Positions 16,528 to 24,099 of a stretch of 64,000 bases of DNA are shown here, piece by piece. Both the position numbers and the translations under genes were made by a program. Where the stretch lies: NCBI GenBank assembly GCA_036273515.1, contig DASUHM010000043.1, positions 1 to 64,000 on the forward strand, given 5' to 3'. Position 1 is the first letter of the stretch. The number at the start of each line of letters is the position of its first letter. The notes under the pieces are model-generated. The model was not told where the DNA came from. It saw nothing but the letters and a program-made list of their open reading frames with translations, and did not search any database. This DNA comes from Gaiellales bacterium. Lineage in GTDB: Bacteria; Actinomycetota; Thermoleophilia; Gaiellales; JAICJC01.

Positions 16528-17265
16528 CTAGTCGCGCTGGATGCGGCCGAGCAGACCGCTCTCGGCGGAGCGCACCTGCTGCATCGCCTCGAGCGCCTCG
16601 GGCCGGCGCTGCTCCTCCGAGCCGCCCTCGGGCGTCGCCTCGGCCATCGCGGTGATGCTCTCGCGGGCGTCGGCGGCGAACTCGATGATCTCGCAGCCGG
16701 TCCGGAAGCGGCCGTAGGGCGCCGGGTCGGAGCGCACGACGCGGGCCTCGAAGTGGATCGGCATGCCGCCGATGCGGGTCGAGACCAGCAGCAGGTCGCC
16801 GGGGTCGAGGGCGCTCGTGCCGGTGAACGCAACCCCGGTGGCGCTGATGTCGGCGAGGCGCAGGTCGAGCCGGGTGTCGCGCGGCAGCGTGCGGCAGAAG
16901 AGGACGCGGGCGTGCGCGCGCTCGCTGATCGAGACGCGCGGCGCCGCCCGGCGCATCTTGCGGTGCTGGACGCCGGTCACGGCCAGGTGCACGAGGGCGT
17001 CGGCGGAGGAGTGGTAGAAGACCTCGACGGTCTCGAACTCGACCTCGTACCGGCCGCGCTGCGCGTCGGTGATCCGGGCGAGCAGGGCCAGCTCCTTGCG
17101 CACCTGCGTACGCGGCGCGAAGGCGTGCAGCAGGCCGTCCTCGCAGGCGACGATGCGCAGCGCGTAGCCGCCGCCGTCCTCGGACAGGACTTCGACGATC
17201 GCCGGGAGGGGCGGAAACACGCCCAGCGCAAGCTGGACCAGCACAGCGGGGTCGGGGGTGGCCAT
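16528..17265 (-). CDS. PilZ-domain c-di-GMP-binding protein (YcgR-like)
   Basis: A 245-residue cytosolic protein. An N-terminal beta domain (PilZN-like, residues about 15-110) is followed by a PilZ domain carrying both c-di-GMP motifs: the arginine motif in KMRRAAPRVSI and DISATGVAF, the [D/N]xSxxG box. Such proteins act as c-di-GMP-dependent brakes or adaptors for motility or surface machinery. ATG 17265 is chosen over upstream in-frame starts whose residues are not family-like. It may share the second-messenger circuit with the GEMM-like aptamer at 24298-24378. Confidence 0.88.
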   Translation of the reverse strand: MATPDPAVLVQLALGVFPPLPAIVEVLSEDGGGYALRIVACEDGLLHAFAPRTQVRKELALLARITDAQRGRYEVEFETVEVFYHSSADALVHLAVTGVQHRKMRRAAPRVSISERAHARVLFCRTLPRDTRLDLRLADISATGVAFTGTSALDPGDLLLVSTRIGGMPIHFEARVVRSDPAPYGRFRTGCEIIEFAADARESITAMAEATPEGGSEEQRRPEALEAMQQVRSAESGLLGRIQRD

Positions 17266-17335
17266 CGCTCTAGTAATCGGCGCGCCCGCCGCATCACTGT
17301 AGCCGCCGCGGCGCGGGTATATCCTGACGAAGCCG

Positions 17336-17758
17336 ATGTTGCTCGCGATGTTCTCCGGGGATGTGTGGGCGCTGGTGTTCCTGGCGCTCATGCTGAAGAT
17401 TCCGCTGATCGGGCTCGCGGTCGCGCTGTGGTTCGCGATCAAGCGCCACGACGAGATCAAGCCCGAGGTCGTGCCCCTGCGCTCGCAGATGGCCCTGTGC
17501 GGCTACTGCGGCACCCGGATCACGGTCGGGTACGACGCCAACCTGCTCCACGAGCAGGCCCACCGGATCGGCACCCGGACCGGCGAGGCCGTGTTCGACG
17601 TCGAGTCGCGGCTGGTGCGCGAGTCGCTGCGCCAGCCCAACCACTATGCGTCCGAGCCACGCTTCTGCCCGGGCTGCGGCGACGAGGCGGTGTGGACGCC
17701 GATCGAGCCGATCGACCTCTCCGCGACCGGCCGCCCGCGGCTCGGTCAGACCGGCTGA
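17336..17758 (+). CDS. Membrane-anchored zinc-ribbon protein, function unknown
   Basis: A 140-residue protein. One or two hydrophobic segments occupy residues 1-35 (VWALVFLALMLKIPLIGLAVALWF). The cytosolic part has two widely spaced cysteine pairs, LCGYCG and FCPGCG, which should form a zinc ribbon. The family is not recognised, but the architecture (short membrane anchor plus zinc ribbon) is common in actinobacteria. It is convergent with the VOC gene across a strong bidirectional terminator. Confidence 0.75.
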   Translation: MLLAMFSGDVWALVFLALMLKIPLIGLAVALWFAIKRHDEIKPEVVPLRSQMALCGYCGTRITVGYDANLLHEQAHRIGTRTGEAVFDVESRLVRESLRQPNHYASEPRFCPGCGDEAVWTPIEPIDLSATGRPRLGQTG

Positions 17759-17785
17759 CCGAGGCCGCTGCGCACGCGAGACGGG

Positions 17786-17812
17786 GCCTGGCCCCGCTTC
17801 CCGGGGCCAGGC
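17786..17812. terminator. Bidirectional terminator between convergent genes
   Basis: GCCTGGCCCCG and CGGGGCCAGGC form a perfect 11-bp stem with a 5-nt loop, between the zinc-ribbon gene and the VOC dioxygenase. A strong GC stem without a T-run is usual for this genome. Confidence 0.7.
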
Positions 17813-17828
17813 GCTGTCCGGGGCTCCG

Positions 17829-18749
17829 CTAGGCCGTCGTCCGGCTCGCCCGCGGATCGGGGAGCGGCGTCAGCCGGGCCTCGATCGCCTCGCGGTCGGA
17901 CTCGAGCCACGGCGGCAGGATCACCTTCGACCCGAGCTGGTCGAGCGGCAGGTCGACCGTGAAGCCGGGGCCGTCGTCGGCGATCTCGTAGAGCACGCCG
18001 CCGGGCTCGCGGAAGTAGATCGAGTGGAAGTAGTGGCGGTCGATCACAGGCGTCGAGCGCACGCCGCGCTCGGCCAGCCGCTCGAGCCAGCGCGGATGCT
18101 CCGCCTGGGTGGTGCCCCAGGCGACGTGATGCACGGTGCCGGCGCCGGGGATGCCGACGGCCGGGGCGCGCTCGAACGTGATCGTCGCGGCCCGCTCCGA
18201 TCCGCGCAGCTCCCAGGTCGACGGGGCCAGCGCGGTCGCGCCGAGCACGTCCTCGAGCACCCGGCGGCTGCCGTCCTCGTCGATGCTGTAGGCGCGGACG
18301 CCGATCAGCCCGCCCAGCGCGAACTCGGCCGGGATCTGGGGATGCTCGGCGGCGAGCAGGTCGGCGCCGGGGTCGACGGCGAGCTCGTGGCCGAGGCCCT
18401 CGGGGTCGGCGAAGCGCAGCCGGTCGCCCTCGCGCTCGGTGGCGATGCCCTCCGCGGCCAGCCGCTCCGCCCAGAAGTCGAGCGCCGCCTCGGAGCCGAC
18501 GCGCGAGACGAGCGTGTGCACCATGCCGGCGCCGGCGCGGCCGCGGCGCGCGCCCGGGTACTCGAAGAAGGTCATCTCGGTGCCCGGCGAGCCGTTCTCG
18601 TCGGCGTAGAAGAGGTGGTAGACGGTCGGGTCGTCCTGGTTGACGGTCTTCGCGACCATCCGCAGGCCGAGGACGCGGGTGTAGAAGTCGACGTTCCCGG
18701 GCGCGTCGCCCGTGATCATCGTGATGTGGTGGATGCCCTCGAGGTGCAT
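17829..18749 (-). CDS. VOC-family ring-cleaving dioxygenase (two glyoxalase domains)
   Basis: A 306-residue protein with tandem vicinal-oxygen-chelate domains. The first opens with LEGIHHITMITGDAPGNVDFY and the second has GTVHHVAWGTT, then HYFHSIYFREPGGVLYEIA. Metal ligands are expected from IHHIT, the HHVAW region and YEIA. It resembles MhqO/YkcA-type dioxygenases that act on hydroquinones or catechols. An inverted repeat 29-46 bp upstream may be a regulator site. Monocistronic. Confidence 0.88.
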   Translation of the reverse strand: MHLEGIHHITMITGDAPGNVDFYTRVLGLRMVAKTVNQDDPTVYHLFYADENGSPGTEMTFFEYPGARRGRAGAGMVHTLVSRVGSEAALDFWAERLAAEGIATEREGDRLRFADPEGLGHELAVDPGADLLAAEHPQIPAEFALGGLIGVRAYSIDEDGSRRVLEDVLGATALAPSTWELRGSERAATITFERAPAVGIPGAGTVHHVAWGTTQAEHPRWLERLAERGVRSTPVIDRHYFHSIYFREPGGVLYEIADDGPGFTVDLPLDQLGSKVILPPWLESDREAIEARLTPLPDPRASRTTA

Positions 18750-18777
18750 CGTGACCTCCTGGGTTCGTCGGTGAAAG

Positions 18778-18795
18778 TGATTGCGCGATCAATCA
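18778..18795. promoter_or_regulatory. Inverted repeat upstream of the VOC gene
   Basis: TGATTG-CGCGAT-CAATCA is a 6-6-6 inverted repeat whose near edge is 29 bp upstream of the dioxygenase ATG. It lies between divergent genes, where a MarR- or TetR-type repressor of quinone-responsive genes would bind. The cognate regulator is not identified. Confidence 0.45.
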
Positions 18796-18856
18796 TATCA
18801 CGTTCGCCGTTGGGGTAGCGTCTGGCTTGCGCCGATCGAAACGAGGTGGGCGGGAC

Positions 18857-19804
18857 GTGGCGGCAGCGGTAATGGCGGAGCGCGTCGGGAGGGACTACGG
18901 GGCGGTGTGCGCCGTCTCCGACCTCTCGTTCGAGGTCGGTCCCGGCGACGTGGTCGGCGTGCTGGGCCGAAACGGCGCAGGCAAGACGACGTCGATCCGC
19001 GTTCTCACGACGATCGTCGCGCCCACCCGCGGCCATTTTGCGGTCGCCGGCGTCCCGCACACGCGCCCGGACGAGATCCGCCGCCGGATCGGCGTGCTGC
19101 CCGAGGGCGGCGGCTACCCGGCCCGCCAGACGGGGGAGGAGCACCTCGTCTACCACGCCCGCCTGCGCGGGGCCTCGCGCGCCGCCGCGCGCGCGGCCGC
19201 CGCGGCGCTGCTCGAGGAGTTCGGGCTCGCCGATCGTGCTCACACGCCGCTCGGTAGCTACAGCCTCGGCATGCGCCGGCGGCTGGGGATCGCCCGCGCG
19301 CTCGTGAACGACCCCGCCGTGGTGTTCCTCGACGAGCCGACGCTCGGGCTCGACCCGGCCGGGCGCCGCGTCGTGCTCGACCACGTGCGTGCCGTCGCGG
19401 CGGGGCGCGGCGCGGCCGTGCTGCTCTCGACCCACCTCCTGGACGACGTCGAGGCCTGCTGCACGCGCGTGCTCATCCTCCACCACGGCCGCACCGTCGC
19501 CGCGGGCACGGTCTCGGAGGTCGTTGCCCTGGCCGCGGCGCCGCGTTCGGCCGTCGTGCGGGTGGCGCCGGACGACGCCCGGCGGGCGGTCGCCGTGCTG
19601 GCCGTGACGCCCGGCGTGGGCGGTGCGGAGGAGGCGCCCGGCCGGCCTGGCGAGCTGCGCGTCGACCTTGCCTCCGGCAACGGGGCCGGCGATCAGGCCG
19701 CGGCCCTTCGGGCCCTGCTCGACGCCGGCATCGCCCCGCTCGGGCTGACCGTCGAGGGCGCGCGGCTGAGCGACGCCTTCCTCGAGATGACGGGGGCGGC
19801 ATGA
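18857..19804 (+). CDS. ABC transporter ATP-binding protein (NatA/DrrA type)
   Basis: A 315-residue ATPase: GRNGAGKTTS (Walker A), the YSLGMRRRLGIARAL signature variant typical of drug/Na-type exporters, VVFLDEPTLGLDP (Walker B) and STHLLDDVE (H-loop). A C-terminal extension of about 90 residues follows. GTG 18857 behind GAGGTGGG is preferred to TTG 18827 because the family N-terminus begins near MAERVGRDYG. It overlaps the permease start by 4 nt (ATGA). It likely powers the permease encoded next. Confidence 0.9.
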   Translation: MAAAVMAERVGRDYGAVCAVSDLSFEVGPGDVVGVLGRNGAGKTTSIRVLTTIVAPTRGHFAVAGVPHTRPDEIRRRIGVLPEGGGYPARQTGEEHLVYHARLRGASRAAARAAAAALLEEFGLADRAHTPLGSYSLGMRRRLGIARALVNDPAVVFLDEPTLGLDPAGRRVVLDHVRAVAAGRGAAVLLSTHLLDDVEACCTRVLILHHGRTVAAGTVSEVVALAAAPRSAVVRVAPDDARRAVAVLAVTPGVGGAEEAPGRPGELRVDLASGNGAGDQAAALRALLDAGIAPLGLTVEGARLSDAFLEMTGAA

Positions 19805-20589
19805 GCGACGGGAGGTCGGCGCCGGGCTGGTGGGTCGTCCTCGGCCAGGAGCTGCGCGATGTCTGGCTGGGCGGGCGCGGTCTCGCGCTCACGTTCGCGT
19901 TCAGCCTCATCCTGTCGGCCGTCGCCTACCTCGTGGCCACGAACACGGCGCTGAACTTCCTCGAGCAGCGCGAGGCGGTCGGGCTGATCGTGCAGGTGTC
20001 GGTCGCGATGGGCGGCATCCTGGTCGTGATTGCCGCCGCCGACGCGATCAGCGGCGAGCGCGATCGGGGCACGCTCGAGACGCTCCTGCTCGCTCCGGTG
20101 CCGCGCCGCCAGATCGCCGCCGGCAAGCTGGCCGCCGCCCTCTCGCTGTGGCCGGCCGCGTTCCTGGTGGCGCTGCCGTACGTGTGGTTCCTCGGCCGCG
20201 GGGTCGGAGTGGTCGGCGACGCCGTCGTCGTCGGGCTGCTGGTCGGCAGCCTGCTCGCGCTCGAGCTGGGCGCGCTCGGCCTCGTGCTGAGCCTGTTCGC
20301 CGGGTCGAACCGGGTCAGCCTCGCGCTCAGCCTGTTCGTGCTGCTGGCCTTGTTCGCGCCGACCCAGCTCTCCGCCGGCGCCCAGCAGGGCTGGGCCGGC
20401 GACCTGATGCTGCGGACGAACCCGCTCACCGCCGGGGTGCACTACGTCGGCCGCGTGCTCGTCGACGGGCACAGCCTGGCCCGCGACGCCGACCTGCTGG
20501 TGGCGCCGGCCGTCGCGGCGATCGCGCTCGCGGCCGTGGCGCTGCTCGCCGCCGGACGCATGCGACTGCGGCCGGGAGGGGCGCGATGA
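19801..20589 (+). CDS. ABC-2-type permease
   Basis: A 262-residue membrane protein with about six hydrophobic helices. ISGERDRGTLETLLLAPVPRRQIAAGK is the amphipathic coupling segment shared by NatB/ABC-2 permeases. It is overlapped at both ends by neighbours (ATGA), so it forms a three-gene operon with the ATPase and an exported protein. Direction is probably export; the substrate is unknown. Confidence 0.88.
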   Translation: MSDGRSAPGWWVVLGQELRDVWLGGRGLALTFAFSLILSAVAYLVATNTALNFLEQREAVGLIVQVSVAMGGILVVIAAADAISGERDRGTLETLLLAPVPRRQIAAGKLAAALSLWPAAFLVALPYVWFLGRGVGVVGDAVVVGLLVGSLLALELGALGLVLSLFAGSNRVSLALSLFVLLALFAPTQLSAGAQQGWAGDLMLRTNPLTAGVHYVGRVLVDGHSLARDADLLVAPAVAAIALAAVALLAAGRMRLRPGGAR

Positions 20590-21116
20590 GGCGTGGGCTC
20601 GCCGTCGCGGCTGCCGTGCTCCTCACGCTGGCGTGGCCGGGATCCGCCCGCGCCTCGGTCTCGGTGACCGTCGACCGCGTCGGCGTCGCGACGGGGCTGG
20701 GGAAACGGTTCGCGTTCCGCTCGACCGTCGTGAACGCGGGCCCGGGAGAGGCGCGCGGCCTCGTCGCCCACCTGAACGTCGCCAGCCTGCGGCCCGGCGT
20801 CTATGTCGACCCCGAGGATTGGTCGACGAGCCGGACGCGCTACCTCGATCCGATCCCGGCCGGCGGGACGGCGACCGTGCGCTGGAGCCTGCAGGCGGTG
20901 AACGCCGGCTCGTTCGCCGTCTACGTCGCAGTGCTGCCGGACGACGCCGCCGGCCGCCCGCCGACGGTGGGCCGCACGGTGCACGTGACGGTGGCCGAGC
21001 GGCGCACCCTGGACGCCGGCGGCATCCTCCCGCTTGCGCTCGGCGTGCCCATGGTGCTGGGGTTCGCCGCGGGCGGGCTCGCTCTGCGGCGCCGGCGGCT
21101 GGTGTCGGCGGCCTGA
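20586..21116 (+). CDS. Exported, membrane-anchored protein of the ABC operon
   Basis: A 176-residue protein starting at ATG 20586 within the permease stop. A signal peptide (GLAVAAAVLLTLAWPGSARAS) is followed by an immunoglobulin-like beta domain (residues about 25-135, with RFAFRSTVVNAGPGEARGL typical of NEW3-like domains). A C-terminal helix (GILPLALGVPMVLGFAAGG) then precedes an RRRR stop-transfer. It may be an extracytoplasmic accessory of the ABC system, by operon position only. Confidence 0.75.
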   Translation: MRRGLAVAAAVLLTLAWPGSARASVSVTVDRVGVATGLGKRFAFRSTVVNAGPGEARGLVAHLNVASLRPGVYVDPEDWSTSRTRYLDPIPAGGTATVRWSLQAVNAGSFAVYVAVLPDDAAGRPPTVGRTVHVTVAERRTLDAGGILPLALGVPMVLGFAAGGLALRRRRLVSAA

Positions 21117-21144
21117 GCCACCGGCGAATCGGCGCCAGCCTCGG

Positions 21145-21190
21145 GCGCCAACCTTCCAATTGGCGCACGCGGCGGATGTCAATTGGCGCC
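21145..21190. repeat. CAATTGGCGC repeat cluster between convergent genes
   Basis: GCGCCAA (21145-21151) pairs with TTGGCGC (21160-21166), and a second CAATTGGCGCC copy follows at 21180-21190, 23 bp from the first. The same core recurs at 39332-39361 and inside the peptidase gene near 63767. It may serve as a terminator between the exported-protein and flavoenzyme genes. Confidence 0.5.
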
Positions 21191-21201
21191 CCGGCAGGCG
21201 C

Positions 21202-23151
21202 TCAGGCGGCGGCCGGCTCGGCGATGCCCATCCCGGCCAGGGTGCCCTCGCGGATCGCCTCCTCGAACGAGCGCGGGCTCAGGGTGTCGCCGACCCGCTC
21301 GACCGCGACGCCGGCGGCGAGGAGCGCGTCGTGCAGGTCGTTCCTGGCCGTCCGCCCTGCGCTCACGACCAGCGTGTCGACGCCCTCGATCGAGACCGGC
21401 CGGTGGGAGAAGACGTTCGCGCACTCGACCGCCCCCGGCCGCAGGCCGACCGGGCGCAGGTGGTGGATCAGCCCGACGCCGGCCTCGTCCAGCCGGGCCA
21501 GGTACAGGTTGCGCTGGTACTGGTGCACGGCCGCGCCGAACGCGACCGCCGAGGTCGTCAGCCGCACCTGGGCGCCGCGCGCGGCGAGTGCCTCGGCGAC
21601 GTCGAGCCCGGTCCAGTCGCCGCCCCAGTCGCTGACGAGCACGCGCCCGCCGACCTGCGCGCCCGCCAGCGCGTCCCAGGCGTGGACGACCTCGACGCCC
21701 GCGCCCGCAAGGGCAGGCCGATATGGCTCGGCGCCCGTCGCGACGACGACCCTGTCGGGCGAGAGAGCGAGCACCTCATCCGCACCCGCGTCCACGCCGA
21801 AGCGGACGTCTGCGGCCGCCAGCCAGCCGGAGAGGACGTCGAGAAGCCCGCTCGCGATCTCCGCGTGACCCGGGGCGCCCAGGGCGAAGCGCATCTGACC
21901 GCCGGGCTCGGCTCCCCGCTCGAGCACGATCACGCGGTGGCCGCACGCCGCGGCCGCCGCGGCGGCGGCACACCCGGCCGGCCCGGCGCCGACCACGACG
22001 ACGGTCTCGGCCCGGGCGGCGGGCGCCGGCCGGGGCAGGCGGGCCTCGAAGCCGGTCCACGGGTTCACCGTGCAGGCGATCGGGATGCCGGCGTGGTAGT
22101 GGCCGATGCAGCCCTGGTTGCAGCCGATGCAGGCGGTGGCCGGCTCGCCGGCGCGCGCCTTCCGCGCCAGGCCGGGGTCGGCGATCATCGCCCGAGTCAT
22201 CCCGACGGCCTCGCAGACGCCCTCGCCGATCATGCGGTCGGCCTCGGCCGGGTCGAGCACCCGCCCGGCCGCGATCAGCGGGACGGTGACGCGCGGCTTG
22301 AACCGGCGCGCGAACGCCTCGATCGCGTTCCGCCGGGTGGGGGAGGGCGGCACGATCCAGGTGGAGCCGCGGTAGGTGGACGACCCGCCCAGCGCGACCG
22401 AGACGTAGTCCGCCAGGCCCTCGTCGGCGACGGTCCCCGCCGCCTCGATCACGTCCGCCTCGTCGGTGCCGTCGAACGAGCCGCTCTCGTCGGTCAGCCG
22501 GCAGCCGACGGCCCCGTCCGGACCGACGCCCTCGCGCATGGCCGCGAGCACCTCGCGCAGGAACCGCAGCCGGTTCGAGAACGAGCCGCCGTAGCGGTCG
22601 GTGCGGGCGTTGGCATGGGCGGAGAGGAACTGGGTCGGCAGGTAGCCGAAGCCGGCGCACACCTCGACGCCGTCCAGGCCGCCGGCGCGGGCGAACGCCG
22701 CCGCCTGGCGGTACCCCTCGAGCATCTCGTCGATCTCGGCCACGCTCAGCTCGCGCGGCTCGGTCATGAACCGGGCGGAGGGGATCGACGAGGCCGACAC
22801 GGCGGGCGGTCGCGGCCCGGACGTGATGATCTCGCGGCCGCCGTGGAAGAGCTGGCAGAACAGGCGGGTGCCGTGCTCGTGGACGGCGTCCGCGAGCCGC
22901 CGATAGGCCGGCACGATCTCGGGCAGGTAGCCGCCCAGCGTGTGCGGCGTGAGCAGGCCGGTCGAGTGGATCGCGGTCGCCTCGATCACGATCAGCCCGG
23001 CCCCGCCGGCGGCCCGCGCCCGGTGGTAGGCGATCAGGTCGTCGGTCGGCAGGTGGTCGTGGACGAGCGTCGTCTGATGCGACGTCGAGACGACCCGGTT
23101 TCGGATCGTCACCGGGCCCAGCTCGAGCGGCGAGAAGAGGCGGTCGAGCAT
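21202..23151 (-). CDS. OYE/2,4-dienoyl-CoA-reductase-type flavoenzyme (FMN, 4Fe-4S, FAD)
   Basis: A 649-residue enzyme with the domain order of 2,4-dienoyl-CoA reductase and trimethylamine dehydrogenase. An OYE TIM barrel covers residues 1-330 (FSPLELGPVTIRNRVV; QLFHGGRE; DRYGGSFSNRLRF). An iron-sulfur segment carries CIGCNQGC and a later Cys in IACTVNP. An FAD/NAD(P)-binding half begins at VVVVGAGPAGCAAA. It probably reduces or demethylates a small organic substrate with NAD(P)H. Divergent from the phosphoesterase across the 156-bp inverted-repeat element. Confidence 0.88.
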   Translation of the reverse strand: MLDRLFSPLELGPVTIRNRVVSTSHQTTLVHDHLPTDDLIAYHRARAAGGAGLIVIEATAIHSTGLLTPHTLGGYLPEIVPAYRRLADAVHEHGTRLFCQLFHGGREIITSGPRPPAVSASSIPSARFMTEPRELSVAEIDEMLEGYRQAAAFARAGGLDGVEVCAGFGYLPTQFLSAHANARTDRYGGSFSNRLRFLREVLAAMREGVGPDGAVGCRLTDESGSFDGTDEADVIEAAGTVADEGLADYVSVALGGSSTYRGSTWIVPPSPTRRNAIEAFARRFKPRVTVPLIAAGRVLDPAEADRMIGEGVCEAVGMTRAMIADPGLARKARAGEPATACIGCNQGCIGHYHAGIPIACTVNPWTGFEARLPRPAPAARAETVVVVGAGPAGCAAAAAAAACGHRVIVLERGAEPGGQMRFALGAPGHAEIASGLLDVLSGWLAAADVRFGVDAGADEVLALSPDRVVVATGAEPYRPALAGAGVEVVHAWDALAGAQVGGRVLVSDWGGDWTGLDVAEALAARGAQVRLTTSAVAFGAAVHQYQRNLYLARLDEAGVGLIHHLRPVGLRPGAVECANVFSHRPVSIEGVDTLVVSAGRTARNDLHDALLAAGVAVERVGDTLSPRSFEEAIREGTLAGMGIAEPAAA

Positions 23152-23175
23152 TGCCCGGCAAGATATCGTGGCAGT

Positions 23176-23331
23176 GGGTCGTCAGGTAACGTTGCTGGTA
23201 TCGACGGCGAGCGAAACCCGAGCAGCGGAAGGACGCAGGCAGCGACGCGTGCTCTGCACGGGAGCTACCGAGGACGCGGCGATGCGACGGGTTGCAGCCG
23301 CCGGAACCCGGCGAACGTTGCCTGACGACCC
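23176..23331 (+). ncRNA. Candidate structured RNA or regulatory element closed by an 18-bp inverted repeat
   Basis: The 18-mer at 23176-23193 (GGGTCGTCAGGTAACGTT) is complementary to 23314-23331 except for one position that becomes a G-U wobble in RNA. Inside are further hairpins: CGTGC/GCACG, GCGGC/GCCGC enclosing TGCGA/TTGCA, and CGCCGG-AAC-CCGGCG. The element fills almost the whole gap between two divergent genes and ends 4 nt before the phosphoesterase GTG. A riboswitch-like leader is the favoured reading on the plus strand. The opposite strand, or a DNA-level element, cannot be excluded. No known aptamer core was recognised. Confidence 0.5.
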
Positions 23332-23335
23332 ACCG

Positions 23336-24079
23336 GTGAAGGTGGCGGCGCTGTACGACATCCATGGCAACCTGCCCGCCCTCGAGGCCGTCCTGGCCGA
23401 GCCGGACGTGGCGGCGGCGGACGTCGTCGTCATCGGCGGCGACGCGGTGGAAGGGCCGATGCCGGTCGAGACGCTCGCGCTGCTGGAGGGCCTCGGGGAG
23501 CGGGTACGCTGGCTGCGCGGGAACACGGAGCGCGAGGTGCTCGAGCGGCGCGGCGCCGACCCCGCCGAGGGCGGCATCTGGGACCGGCGCGCGACCTGGG
23601 TCGCCGCCCAGCTCACGTCGGATCAGCTCGCCCGCGTCGCGGCGTGGCCGGCCACCGTCGCCGTGGACGTCGACGGCCTTGGCCCGACCCGGTTCTGCCA
23701 CGCGACGCCGCGCGACGACTACGAGATCTTCACGGCGATCACCCCGGCCGAGGTCGTCGAGCCGATGCTCGCCGCCGCCGAGCCGACGGTGGTGTGCGGC
23801 CACACCCACGTCCAGTTCGACCGCGCGATCGGGGAACGGAGGGTGGTGAACGCCGGCAGCGTCGGCTTCCCGTACGAGGGGGTGACCGGCGCCCGCTGGT
23901 GCCTGCTCGGGCCGGACGTCGAGCTGCGGCGGACGGCCTACGACATGGAGGCGGCCGCGGCGCGGATCGCGGCCACGGACCTGCCGGAGGCGGCCGATCT
24001 CGCGCAGGAGAGCCTGCAGCCGGCCGCGGCGGAGGAGGCGACGACGCACTTCGAGGAGATGCGCATCGGGCGGGAGTGA
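23336..24079 (+). CDS. Metallophosphoesterase (calcineurin-like, YfcE/MJ0936 type)
   Basis: A 247-residue predicted phosphodiesterase. VAALYDIHGNLPALEAVL supplies the DxH(G) metal motif, VIGGDAVEGPMP the GD motif, WLRGNTERE the GN(H/T)E motif, and VVCGHTHVQFDR the GHTH motif, followed by VVNAGSVGFPYEG. GTG 23336 is chosen because family sequence begins there; it directly abuts the inverted-repeat element and has no separate ribosome-binding site. The substrate is unknown, though the family includes cyclic nucleotide and nucleotide phosphodiesterases. Confidence 0.85.
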   Translation: MKVAALYDIHGNLPALEAVLAEPDVAAADVVVIGGDAVEGPMPVETLALLEGLGERVRWLRGNTEREVLERRGADPAEGGIWDRRATWVAAQLTSDQLARVAAWPATVAVDVDGLGPTRFCHATPRDDYEIFTAITPAEVVEPMLAAAEPTVVCGHTHVQFDRAIGERRVVNAGSVGFPYEGVTGARWCLLGPDVELRRTAYDMEAAAARIAATDLPEAADLAQESLQPAAAEEATTHFEEMRIGRE

Positions 24080-24099
24080 CGGGCGCGGACGGCGAACCT

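Noticed and set aside
14527-17832. Very long plus-strand open frame opposite the ABC exporter and PilZ genes
   Set aside because: It mirrors real minus-strand genes with recognisable motifs; its Val/Asp/Arg/His-rich translation is the usual antisense product of GC-rich codons.
23176-23331. Small transposon (MITE) ends
   Set aside because: The inverted repeats are long and precise, but no target-site duplication flanks them and no second copy was seen in the window.
23176-23331. Cobalamin, TPP or c-di-AMP riboswitch
   Set aside because: None of the conserved cores of those classes is present in the right order.
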